DNA from: DASZIT01 sp963770635
Lineage (GTDB): Bacteria; Actinomycetota; Acidimicrobiia; Acidimicrobiales; RAAP-2
Length of the DNA stretch: 64,000 nt
Direction of reading: 5' to 3'
Assembly (NCBI GenBank): GCA_963770635.1
Contig: CAVYQI010000007.1
Span: forward strand, 186,001-250,000
The notes under the pieces were generated by a model. That model saw only the letters and a program-made list of their open reading frames with translations. It did no database searches and was not told where the DNA came from. Positions within the stretch are counted from its first letter, which is position 1. The number at the start of each line of letters is the position of its first letter. A program made the position numbers and the translations under genes. Shown in pieces: positions 8,216 to 15,930 of this stretch.

Positions 8216-8309
8216 CCGGAACGGCGCGTATCCGCGTACGTGCCCTTCCCGTCTGGGATTCTGACGATTGCGAAGTCTTCAGAACCCAGAACAGGAAGGC
8301 ACCTACGAG

Positions 8310-8408
8310 ATGGAAAGTACGAGCATCGTCCCCGTCATTGTGGAATCCGGAGGCGACCAGGTCGTTGGCCATGTGGGGCTCGGCGCGTTGGGAGACTTTG
8401 CTGACCGG
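8310..8408 (+). mobile_element. Possible N-terminal scrap of an IS1380-type transposase
   Basis: The reading frame from ATG 8310 starts with about 33 residues (VESGGDQVVGHVGLGALGDF is the core) that recall the N-terminus of IS1380-family transposases, where a similar H-V/A-G-x-x-x-L-x-x-(F/L)-A-D motif occurs. The similarity stops after ADRM. A 9-bp perfect inverted repeat (CCTCGGTGG/CCACCGAGG, 8413-8433) follows at once. In the same frame the sequence then becomes glycosyltransferase-like. No terminal repeats or rest of a transposase are visible, so the assignment is from memory of the family and is weak. Confidence 0.3.
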
Positions 8409-8489
8409 ATGGCCTCGGTGGGCACCACCGAGGAGGCTAAGGTCAAAGCCATGGGTATCTCCCACCAAGTGGGATTCGGAGAGCGGCGA

Positions 8490-8857
8490 ACGGTAGCCTC
8501 CAAAACGCCCCAACTGGGGGAGTTCGGTTTGAACTTTGTCGGTGACCCGCTGCTCTTCGCCTTTCGCCGCCAGTTTGTCGACGAATTGGACCTCAGGTAC
8601 ACCGCGTTCGAGATCGAGACAGAAATCACGGCGCACGCCGTGCCGTTCGGCCCGCCCGCGTGACCGACGCGCCCGGAATCGAGCTCCCCCGGCGAAGCGG
8701 CTCCTCGAGCCTGCGCACTTTCAGGGACGGGGTGAGGGTCCTACGGACCTTGTTCCATAAGCGAGCGAGTGCGAAGCTCGAACTGGGCGGGAAAACGAAG
8801 GCGAGGCGGGGCGGCGGAGTAATCACCGAAGACCAGGCGCAAGGCGCCGTTTCATGA
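8490..8857 (+). pseudogene. Decayed 3' end of a second GT2 glycosyltransferase
   Basis: Two adjacent frames together align with the C-terminal third of the GT2 protein encoded at 7277-8215. The first frame gives LGEFGLNFVGDPLLFAFRRQ and LDLRYTAFEIETEITAHAV and stops at 8663. The second frame, open across 8660-8854, continues with SGSSSLRTFRDGVRVLRTLF. The matching pieces of the intact gene are MGNFWLNKIVNLLY, NAFRRQ, GFEVETLINVRVA and TSNLNAFSDGIRVLRTIY. The remnant has lost the catalytic DxD half, has an internal deletion before AFRRQ, and has a frameshift near 8655. Its final TGA overlaps the ATG of the next gene, so it was probably once the upstream member of the same operon. Confidence 0.7.
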
Positions 8858-10194
8858 CCTCGGCCAACCTCGTCCCCGACAGCGGCGAGCTATTCGGCCT
8901 ACCTGTCGGCGTGGCCGACGTCGAGCTAACCGAAGGGCTGGCGACCTTGCGCCGCGCTGTGGGGCCGCAATGCTCGGGGCGGACGCTGTTCGTGCTCATT
9001 AGACTGCACTCCCACCCGATCGGTTGCGTCGCCCTGGCCGACGGTGCCGAGAACCCGGAGCGCAGCTGGATCACAGCTGTGCGGACCTCCCTGGCCGGGT
9101 CGATTGACCGGCACCTGCTCGCCGACGGGCTCGACCCAGCCTCGTTCGACCTCTGGGCCGGTGGAGCCACGCTGGACGACCCCCCGTGCCTCGAGGAACG
9201 ACGTCGTACCCTCGCGGCCCGGAAGCCGGTGACCGTTATCATCGCCACGCGCAACCGGCCCGAGCGACTCGACGCGTGTCTCGACACCGTTTTGGCACTC
9301 GACTACCCCGCGTTCGACATCGTGGTTGTCGACAACGATCCGACTACCTCGGATACGGCCGAACTGGTGTCGGCCCGAGCGACGGCGACCGGGAGGATCA
9401 GCTACCTCCGCGAGAACCGTCGCGGGCTCGGCGCCGCCCACAACCGTGGGCTAGCCGCCGCGAGCGGGTCCATCGTGGCGTTCACGGACGACGACGTTGC
9501 CGTGGATCGGCACTGGCTGAGCGAGCTTGCCGCTCCCTTCGTGGCCTACCCAGAGGTAGCAGGAGCAACCGGACTGATCATGCCCGCTGAGCTCGAGACC
9601 CCAGCACAGCTGATGCTCGAGGTCAACGGCCGCTTCGGCAAGGGATTCGAGACCCGCCTGTACGACCTCGGACCGAATCGACCCGACGACGTGTTGTTCC
9701 CCTTCGACGCCGGCAAGCTCGGCTCGGGGGCAAATATGGCGTTCGACACGGCGTGGCTGCGGAGCATAGGCGGCTTCGACGCCGCAACGGGAGCAGGTAC
9801 GGCGGCGCGCGGCGGCGACGATCTGCTTGCGCTGTTCCAGCTCATCATGTCGGGGCATACACTCGCCTACCGGCCGGGCGCGTTGGTCCGCCACTACCAT
9901 CATCGTGATCCTGCCGCCGTGTCGCGACAGGTCTACAACTACGGCGTCGGCCTCGGCGCGTACCTGACGAGTGCCGTGGTTCACGAGCCCCGAACCCTGT
10001 TTTCGATGATGCGCCGAGCCCCGGCCGGGCTGGCCTATTTCAGCGGCCGCAACACCGCCTCGGGGATCCAGCCGGCCTCGTGGCCTCGCCGTTTCACCCG
10101 CCTCGAACGCCGAGGCCTGCTGTACGGTCCGCTCGCGTACGCCATCAGCCGGGCGCGAGGGCGGCGGGTCGAGGCGCACCGACTGGCACCGTGA
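8854..10194 (+). CDS. GT2 glycosyltransferase with N-terminal extension
   Basis: The 446-residue protein starts with about 120 residues of unassigned sequence, then a GT-A domain: VTVIIATRNRPERLDACLDT, IVVVDNDPTT, the N-R-G-L-G-A-A-H-N-R-G-L motif, and the metal-binding region IVAFTDDDVAVD. The C-terminal part has the conserved GSGANMAFD and ARGGDDLLALF segments that often bind acceptor and catalytic base. The family transfers sugars to glycans or lipid-linked intermediates. The ATG at 8854 overlaps the stop of the decayed GT2 gene, and its own TGA overlaps the GTG of the next GT2 gene, so the block from here to 15930 is translationally coupled. Confidence 0.9.
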   Translation: MTSANLVPDSGELFGLPVGVADVELTEGLATLRRAVGPQCSGRTLFVLIRLHSHPIGCVALADGAENPERSWITAVRTSLAGSIDRHLLADGLDPASFDLWAGGATLDDPPCLEERRRTLAARKPVTVIIATRNRPERLDACLDTVLALDYPAFDIVVVDNDPTTSDTAELVSARATATGRISYLRENRRGLGAAHNRGLAAASGSIVAFTDDDVAVDRHWLSELAAPFVAYPEVAGATGLIMPAELETPAQLMLEVNGRFGKGFETRLYDLGPNRPDDVLFPFDAGKLGSGANMAFDTAWLRSIGGFDAATGAGTAARGGDDLLALFQLIMSGHTLAYRPGALVRHYHHRDPAAVSRQVYNYGVGLGAYLTSAVVHEPRTLFSMMRRAPAGLAYFSGRNTASGIQPASWPRRFTRLERRGLLYGPLAYAISRARGRRVEAHRLAP

Positions 10195-11126
10195 CCACGG
10201 CGGACACCGGCCGGGCGCTCTCCGTCTCGGTCGTGATCTGCGCCTACACCGAGGCGCGTTGGGACAACCTCGTCGCCGCGGTCCGCTCCGTGCAACGGCA
10301 GGGCCCGCCAACGGCCGAGGTCATCGTCGTGATCGACCACAATGAGGCGCTGTTTGACCGCGTCCGTGTCGAGATCTTGGGGATCAAGGTGATCGTCAAC
10401 ACGGGTCGGCGGGGGCTGTCCGGCGCTCGGAACACGGGCGTGGCCGTGGCGACCGGCGACATCGTGGCCTTCCTCGACGACGATGCCGAGGCCGAGGACC
10501 AGTGGCTGCCGCGACTCGTCGAGACGTATCGGGACGGGGACGTGCTTGGAGTGGGCGGGTCGGTGACCCCAGGGTGGACCGGGACGCGACCCCGATGGTT
10601 CCCACCCGAGTTCGACTGGGTGGTCGGCTGCTCCTACCAGGGGATGCCCGAGACGAGAGCCCCCGTCCGCAACTTCATCGGGACCAATATGTCGTTCCGC
10701 CGCGCCGCCCTGGTGGCTTCGGGCGGGTTCGATTCAGAGCTGGGACGGGTGGGGGCGGACGCCAGCGGCTGCGAGGAGACAGAGCTCTGTATCCGGATGG
10801 TGGGCCAGGGCGGCGGTCGCCTGATCTACGAACCGTCCGCACGCGTCACTCACCAGGTGCCGGCGACACGGGCGACATGGCAGTATTTCACCCGACGGTG
10901 TTACCGGGAGGGCCGCTCGAAGGCCGTCGTGGCACGCCTGGTCGGACAGGACCAGGCCCTTGCCACCGAGCGGTCGTATCTCCGCGGCGTTATTCCGCGC
11001 CGGTTGGTGCGATGCCTGACCCCGACCCGCCGGGCGGGCGGCGGCCTCCCGATGGCCGTCGCCATCGTGGTCGGCGTGGTCGCCGCTGGTCTCGGCTATG
11101 CCACCGCCACCCTGGCGGCACCGTGA
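10191..11126 (+). CDS. GT2 glycosyltransferase, first copy of a tandem duplication
   Basis: A 311-residue GT2 enzyme starting at GTG 10191 (GTGA overlap with the previous gene). The motifs are VSVVICAYTEARWDNLVAAV, VIVVIDHN, GLSGARNTGVAVATG, the DxD region IVAFLDDDAEAED, NFIGTNMSFRR, and the probable base region CEETELCIR. A single hydrophobic segment (AVAIVVGVVAAGLGYATA) at the C-terminus would anchor it. The first roughly 645 bases are identical to the copy starting 932 bases downstream. Differences cluster in the last third: R to Q changes, a one-codon loss, P to M and VV to EI. The last codons (L-A-A-P) come from the duplication junction. It is probably a recent duplicate of the GT2 part of the next gene. 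Confidence 0.9.
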   Translation: MTTADTGRALSVSVVICAYTEARWDNLVAAVRSVQRQGPPTAEVIVVIDHNEALFDRVRVEILGIKVIVNTGRRGLSGARNTGVAVATGDIVAFLDDDAEAEDQWLPRLVETYRDGDVLGVGGSVTPGWTGTRPRWFPPEFDWVVGCSYQGMPETRAPVRNFIGTNMSFRRAALVASGGFDSELGRVGADASGCEETELCIRMVGQGGGRLIYEPSARVTHQVPATRATWQYFTRRCYREGRSKAVVARLVGQDQALATERSYLRGVIPRRLVRCLTPTRRAGGGLPMAVAIVVGVVAAGLGYATATLAAP

Positions 11127-12051
11127 CCACGGCGGACACCGGCCGGGCGCTCTCCGTCTCGGTCGTGATCTGCGCCTACACCGAGGCGCGTTGGGACAAC
11201 CTCGTCGCCGCGGTCCGCTCCGTGCAACGGCAGGGCCCGCCAACGGCCGAGGTCATCGTCGTGATCGACCACAATGAGGCGCTGTTTGACCGCGTCCGTG
11301 TCGAGATCTTGGGGATCAAGGTGATCGTCAACACGGGTCGGCGGGGGCTGTCCGGCGCTCGGAACACGGGCGTGGCCGTGGCGACCGGCGACATCGTGGC
11401 CTTCCTCGACGACGATGCCGAGGCCGAGGACCAGTGGCTGCCGCGACTCGTCGAGACGTATCGGGACGGGGACGTGCTTGGAGTGGGCGGGTCGGTGACC
11501 CCAGGGTGGACCGGGACGCGACCCCGATGGTTCCCACCCGAGTTCGACTGGGTGGTCGGCTGCTCCTACCAGGGGATGCCCGAGACGAGAGCCCCCGTCC
11601 GCAACTTCATCGGGACCAATATGTCGTTCCGCCGCGCCGCCCTGGTGGCTTCGGGCGGGTTCGATTCAGAGCTGGGACGGGTGGGGGCGGACGCCAGCGG
11701 CTGCGAGGAGACAGAGCTCTGTATCCGGATGGTGGGCCAGGGCGGCGGTCGCCTGATCTACGAACCGTCCGCACGCGTCACTCACCAGGTGCCGGCGACA
11801 CGGGCGACATGGCAGTATTTCACCCGACGGTGTTACCAAGAAGGCCGCTCGAAGGCCGTCGTGGCACGCCTGGTCGGACATCAGGCCCTTGCCACCGAGC
11901 GGTCGTATCTCCGCGGCGTTATTCCGCGCCGGTTGGTGCAATGCCTGACCCCGACCCGCCGGGCGGGCGGCGGCCTCATGATGGCCGTCGCCATCGTGGT
12001 CGGCGAGATCGCCGCTGGTCTCGGCTATGCCACCGCCACTCTGGTGCCGCG
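10191..12051 (+). repeat. 932-bp tandem direct repeat
   Basis: Copy 1 covers 10191-11122 and copy 2 covers 11123 to about 12051. Both start with the same GGCACCGTGACCACGG context. By eye the two are identical for about the first 645 bases and then differ at scattered sites, including a 3-base difference (GGACAGGACCAGG against GGACATCAGG). Perfect identity followed by clustered divergence suggests either a duplication with later partial gene conversion or a collapsed or expanded assembly of two related genes. Confidence 0.9.
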
Positions 12052-13867
12052 GTCCAGCCGGGCGACGGTGCGTCCGGGCTCATGGCGCGGCTGGCTGGTG
12101 CTGGCCGTGATCGCCGCGCTGTGGGGATCGACCTTCGCGTGGTCGGTCCGACTCGACCGCATGACCGACTTCGGCCTGGTGTCGGTCTTGCCCGTCGTCT
12201 ATTGGGCGGCCGTGGGGCTGCTGACCGTCAGCTTCTGGTGGTGGGTGCGCTGGCGGCGGGCCAGTCCGGCCCTGCTCGCTGGCCACGTCGTGGCCCTGAT
12301 CGCCTTCATGCACGCCACTCCGGCGATCCTCTATGGGACGACGCGCTACTCCTGGTCCTACAAGCATGTGGGGATCGTCGACTACATCGTGACGCACCAC
12401 GGGGTCGACCGAGCAATGCCCAACCTGACCGCCTACCAGGACTGGCCGGGGTTCTTCGGGCTCAACGCCCTGTTCGTCTCAGGGTCGGGCACCGCCTCGG
12501 CACTCTCGTACACGGTGTGGGCACCCTTCGTGAACGAGCTGTTGCTGCTGGCGCCGCTGGTGCTGATCCTGCGCAGCTTCACCGCTAACCGGACCGTCGT
12601 ATGGGCGGCGGTGTGGCTGTTCTACCTCGGCAACTGGATCGGTCAGGACTACTTCTCACCGCAGGCGTTCGCATACGTGCTCTACCTCACAGCCGTGGCG
12701 GTCGTGCTGCGGTGGTTCTTGCGACTGCCCCCGGCGGCACGGACCCGATGGGCGTACCTCCGGCAGAGACGTGGGGAACCTGCCGCCATGGTGACCAGCG
12801 GCGGTGCGATCGTCGAACCGTACGCGCGACCGAGCTCGGCTGCCATGTATGCAGTGGTGGTGGTGGTGGCCACCACCATCGCCGTCAGCCACCAGTTGAC
12901 CCCGTTCATGCTCATCACGGCCCTTGGCGGCCTCCTGGTGACACGGCGCCTCCGCTCGCGGTCGCTGTTGGTCGTCGTGACGGCGATCAGCGTGGGGTGG
13001 ATCCTCATCTGGGGACTTCCCTTTCTCCACCAGCAACTGCCGGCGGTGATCCAGACCATCGGCCACCCCTACGACAACACATCGGCTTCCCTCGCCAATC
13101 TCAGCGTCGCCAGCCCCGACCAGGTGGTGGTGGCTTATTTCGACCGGGCCCTCACCCTCTCGCTGTTCGGTCTGGCCCTGATCGGAGCGTGGTACGCGTG
13201 GCGCTCGGCGCGCTGGCGCCGGTGGCAGCCCGCCGCGTGCCTGATTGTGACACCGGTGCTGGCCCTCTTCGCCAGCAGCTATGGGACAGAGGTCGCGTTC
13301 CGCGTCTTTCTGTTCGGGCTGCCGTTTGTGGCCCTCTTCGCCGCCTCGGTCCTGGCCCCCCGCCCGACGGGCACTCGCCGCCGCCGGAACATCCGGTGGG
13401 TGGTGGGGTTCGCGGTGGTCTCGGCACTCACCGTCTCGTTCTTCTTCGCCTACTACGGCAAGGAGCGCCAGAACTACATGCCGGCGCCCGAGGTTACGGC
13501 CATGGAGCGCCTCTACTCCCTCGCCCCGCCCGGGTCGCTGATGATCGGGGCCACCGGCAACACGCCTTGGGCATTCACGCACTATGCGGACTACCAGTAC
13601 CTGTGGTACCTCGGCGATACGGCCAGCGTCGCCAACGCGGTCACGACCCACCCCGTGTCGGCGCTCGTGAATCTTATGGAGTCATATCCTCACGCGTACC
13701 TCATCTTCAGCTCCACGGATGCGGCCCAGATCGAGATGACCGGAGCGCTGGCCCCTGGCAAGTACCAGGCCATCGAACAGGACGTTCGCTCCTCGCCCCA
13801 ATTCGAGACGGTGCTGTCGCAGGGAGGGGTGCTCGTCATGACGCTCGGGGTGGTCGCGCCCCCATGA
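11123..13867 (+). CDS. GT2 glycosyltransferase fused to a polytopic membrane domain
   Basis: The 914-residue protein begins with the second copy of the GT2 domain (about residues 1-290, the same motifs as the preceding gene). At the hydrophobic segment AVAIVVGEIAAGLGYATATL it continues without a stop into about 600 residues with roughly ten membrane helices (such as LVLAVIAALWGSTFAWSV, LLLLAPLVLIL, YAVVVVVATTIAVS). A short extracytoplasmic-looking C-terminal domain follows (MERLYSLAPPGSLMIGATGN onward). The membrane part resembles GT-C-type or O-antigen polymerase/ligase-like proteins only in topology; no family signature was recognised. The start is GTG 11123 and the stop overlaps the ATG of the next gene. 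It may couple sugar addition with membrane translocation or polymerisation. Confidence 0.85.
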   Translation: MTTADTGRALSVSVVICAYTEARWDNLVAAVRSVQRQGPPTAEVIVVIDHNEALFDRVRVEILGIKVIVNTGRRGLSGARNTGVAVATGDIVAFLDDDAEAEDQWLPRLVETYRDGDVLGVGGSVTPGWTGTRPRWFPPEFDWVVGCSYQGMPETRAPVRNFIGTNMSFRRAALVASGGFDSELGRVGADASGCEETELCIRMVGQGGGRLIYEPSARVTHQVPATRATWQYFTRRCYQEGRSKAVVARLVGHQALATERSYLRGVIPRRLVQCLTPTRRAGGGLMMAVAIVVGEIAAGLGYATATLVPRSSRATVRPGSWRGWLVLAVIAALWGSTFAWSVRLDRMTDFGLVSVLPVVYWAAVGLLTVSFWWWVRWRRASPALLAGHVVALIAFMHATPAILYGTTRYSWSYKHVGIVDYIVTHHGVDRAMPNLTAYQDWPGFFGLNALFVSGSGTASALSYTVWAPFVNELLLLAPLVLILRSFTANRTVVWAAVWLFYLGNWIGQDYFSPQAFAYVLYLTAVAVVLRWFLRLPPAARTRWAYLRQRRGEPAAMVTSGGAIVEPYARPSSAAMYAVVVVVATTIAVSHQLTPFMLITALGGLLVTRRLRSRSLLVVVTAISVGWILIWGLPFLHQQLPAVIQTIGHPYDNTSASLANLSVASPDQVVVAYFDRALTLSLFGLALIGAWYAWRSARWRRWQPAACLIVTPVLALFASSYGTEVAFRVFLFGLPFVALFAASVLAPRPTGTRRRRNIRWVVGFAVVSALTVSFFFAYYGKERQNYMPAPEVTAMERLYSLAPPGSLMIGATGNTPWAFTHYADYQYLWYLGDTASVANAVTTHPVSALVNLMESYPHAYLIFSSTDAAQIEMTGALAPGKYQAIEQDVRSSPQFETVLSQGGVLVMTLGVVAPP

Positions 13868-14193
13868 GAGCGATGGCCGGCGTCCGCCGGAACCTCCCGG
13901 CACTGGTCCCCTGGGCGGCGGTGGCCGTGGTCGCCCTCCATTTCCCCACACCGGTGCGCGCCGTGCTGGTGGTGGCGGCGTCCGCCTGGGCGCCGGGTGC
14001 GGCCCTGACGTGGCTGCTCGAGAGTGCGGACCGGCTGGAACGGGCGGTGCTCACGGTAGCCGTGAGCCTCGGCGTCGCCACCCTCGTGGCCGTGGTGCTG
14101 TCGCTCTTCCACGTGATGACAGCCCTTCACGCATTGGCCGTGCTCGCCGTCCTCAGTACCGTCGCAGTGACGTTCCGCGAGCTCCAGGTCTGA
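13864..14193 (+). CDS. Small polytopic membrane protein
   Basis: A 109-residue protein starting at ATG 13864, overlapping the previous stop by ATGA. Three or four hydrophobic helices are visible (ALVPWAAVAVVALHFP, AVLVVAASAWAPGAALTWLL, AVLTVAVSLGVATLVAVVLS, ALAVLAVLSTVAVTF). The P-G-x-A-L-T-W-L pattern after the second helix resembles DUF1616-type membrane proteins found in polysaccharide loci, but this is weak. Tight coupling to the GT2-membrane fusion suggests it is a subunit of the same membrane complex. It has no catalytic motif. Confidence 0.75.
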   Translation: MRAMAGVRRNLPALVPWAAVAVVALHFPTPVRAVLVVAASAWAPGAALTWLLESADRLERAVLTVAVSLGVATLVAVVLSLFHVMTALHALAVLAVLSTVAVTFRELQV

Positions 14194-14239
14194 TGAACCG
14201 ACATCCATGCATCACCGCTCTCGCTTATCCTATATCTAC

Positions 14240-15064
14240 ATGCGAGGAGTGGCGTTGCCCATAGAGCGGTCGCCCGTACCGATCCCCATCCTTCTGTACC
14301 ACGCAGTGACCGACCGTCCTGGTCCGGATCTGGCCTCCTGGTCCGTCACCCCGGCGCGGTTCCGCGAGCACCTCGACTGCCTGCGCGACTTAGGGCGTAC
14401 CCCGCTCACTGTGTCGAGTTTCGTCGCCGCCATCACCGGCGACCAGCAACTCCCCGAGCGTCCAGTCGTCGTGTCCTTCGACGACGGCTACGCCGATTTC
14501 GTGCGTGCCGCCGAGGAGATGGCGGGGCGGGGAATGGTGTCGACGCTCTATGTGACCACCGGTCCCCTCGTCGGATCGCCCACGGTCGGGATGCCGACCG
14601 CCCCCATGCTGACGGCCGAACAGCTCGCCCCACTCGAGACCCTGGGGGTGGAGATCGGCGCCCACTCCCACCACCACCACCATGTCGACGTGGCCCCGAG
14701 GTCCGTGGCTCTCGATGAGATACGACGTCCCAAGGCGATCCTCGAGGACCTGCTGGGCCATCCCGTCGCCAGCTACTCCTATCCGCACGGCTCCTACCGG
14801 GCAGCCGTGCGCGAGCAGGTACGGGCGGCCGGCTACACCTCGGCCTGCGCTGTGCGCAATGCCTTCAGTTCGGCCGCCGACGACCCGCTTTCGCTGGCGC
14901 GACTGACGGTGCGGGAGTTCACCACGACCGGCACGGTGAGGGATTGGCTCCAGGGCAGAGGCGCACCGATCGCCCGGGACCGGGAGCTGCTGCGAACCAA
15001 GGTGTGGCGAGTGCGCCAGTGGGCGGCTGCCGGTGCCGCCCGACAGCAGGCGCGCGGGCGATGA
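14240..15064 (+). CDS. Polysaccharide deacetylase (NodB / CE4 family)
   Basis: A metal-dependent de-N-acetylase of carbohydrate esterase family 4. The NodB motifs are visible: motif 1 VVSFDDGYADF (catalytic base and metal Asp), motif 2 GAHSHHHHHVD (metal histidines), and the SYSYPHGSY segment in place of motif 3. There is no signal peptide, so it acts in the cytoplasm or is exported another way. The start is uncertain: ATG 14240 fits, ATG 14207 is possible, and TTG 14255 has the best-spaced GAGGAG ribosome binding site. Its TGA overlaps the ATG of the GH16 gene. It probably removes acetyl groups from amino sugars of the polymer made by this locus. Confidence 0.88.
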   Translation: MRGVALPIERSPVPIPILLYHAVTDRPGPDLASWSVTPARFREHLDCLRDLGRTPLTVSSFVAAITGDQQLPERPVVVSFDDGYADFVRAAEEMAGRGMVSTLYVTTGPLVGSPTVGMPTAPMLTAEQLAPLETLGVEIGAHSHHHHHVDVAPRSVALDEIRRPKAILEDLLGHPVASYSYPHGSYRAAVREQVRAAGYTSACAVRNAFSSAADDPLSLARLTVREFTTTGTVRDWLQGRGAPIARDRELLRTKVWRVRQWAAAGAARQQARGR

Positions 15065-15930
15065 AGCGGAACCCGCGCCGCCTCGCACTGGCCTCGGCGG
15101 TAGTCGCCCTGTCGTTGTTCGGCGCGTTCGTGGCCTTCAACACGGGCTCGGGAGCGCCGAAAGGCGTGGCGGCTGTCCACGCGGGTACCACCGGCCTCCC
15201 CGGCGGCACCGGAGGCCTCGACGGCCCCGACGGCCCCGGCGGCCCCGGCGGCAACTGGAAACCCGTGTTCTCCGACCACTTCGGCGGCACCGTCCTGGAC
15301 TCTGCCCACTGGTCGACCTGCTACTACTGGGACTGCACCAATCGGGCTCAGCCCGAAATTGAGTGGTACCAGGCCTCGCAGGTTTCGGTGGACAACGGCA
15401 CGCTGTCCCTGACCGCCACGCCGGAACAGACGCACGGAAAGCAATACGTATCGGGGATGATCTCGTCGTATGGCAAGTTCAGCTTCACCTACGGCTACAT
15501 GCAGGTCGTGGCCGAGCTACCGATTGGGCAGGGCTTGTGGTCGGCGTTTTGGACCCTCCCTGAGTCCGGAGTCTGGCCCCCCGAGATAGACGTCATGGAG
15601 AACTGGGCGGAGGGGCAGACGATCAACGTCTTCGTCCACGACAACCAATCGGGTACGGAGCAAGACTCCCTGCTCGTGCCCTCCATGTCCGATACGTTCC
15701 ATACCTACGGCGTGGACTGGGAGCCGGGATCGATCTCGTGGTACGTGGACGGTACCCTGCAAGCCCATTTCGCCATCTCCATCACGGCGCCGGAGTACCT
15801 GCTCGCCAACCTGGCGGTGGCCTCGAACCCGGGCCCCAACAGCGCAGTCCGGTTCCCCCAGAGCCTGAAGATCCGATCGATCGAGGTGTGGCAGCACCCA
15901 CCAGCGGCCGTCTCCCACTCCGCCTCGTGA
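15061..15930 (+). CDS. Secreted GH16 glycoside hydrolase
   Basis: The 289-residue protein has an N-terminal hydrophobic anchor or signal (ALASAVVALSLFGAFVAF, residues 9-26), then a glycine-rich collagen-like linker (GGLDGPDGPGGPGG), then a GH16 jelly-roll domain. The catalytic EIDxxE motif is present as PPEIDVMENW (nucleophile and acid/base Glu flanking Asp). Other family landmarks are GYMQVVAELPIGQGLWSAFW, HTYGVDWEPGSISWYVDG and the C-terminal strand RSIEVWQ. GH16 enzymes cleave beta-1,3 or 1,4 glucans and galactans, so it may trim, release or remodel the exopolysaccharide. It is coupled by overlaps to the deacetylase upstream and the ATP-grasp gene downstream. Confidence 0.92.
   Translation: MKRNPRRLALASAVVALSLFGAFVAFNTGSGAPKGVAAVHAGTTGLPGGTGGLDGPDGPGGPGGNWKPVFSDHFGGTVLDSAHWSTCYYWDCTNRAQPEIEWYQASQVSVDNGTLSLTATPEQTHGKQYVSGMISSYGKFSFTYGYMQVVAELPIGQGLWSAFWTLPESGVWPPEIDVMENWAEGQTINVFVHDNQSGTEQDSLLVPSMSDTFHTYGVDWEPGSISWYVDGTLQAHFAISITAPEYLLANLAVASNPGPNSAVRFPQSLKIRSIEVWQHPPAAVSHSAS

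Noticed and set aside
10502..11122. In-frame upstream extension of the GT2-membrane fusion across the first GT2 copy
   Set aside because: That frame over the first copy is the wrong one for GT2 sequence; the start GTG 11123 is the position equivalent to the first copy's own start.
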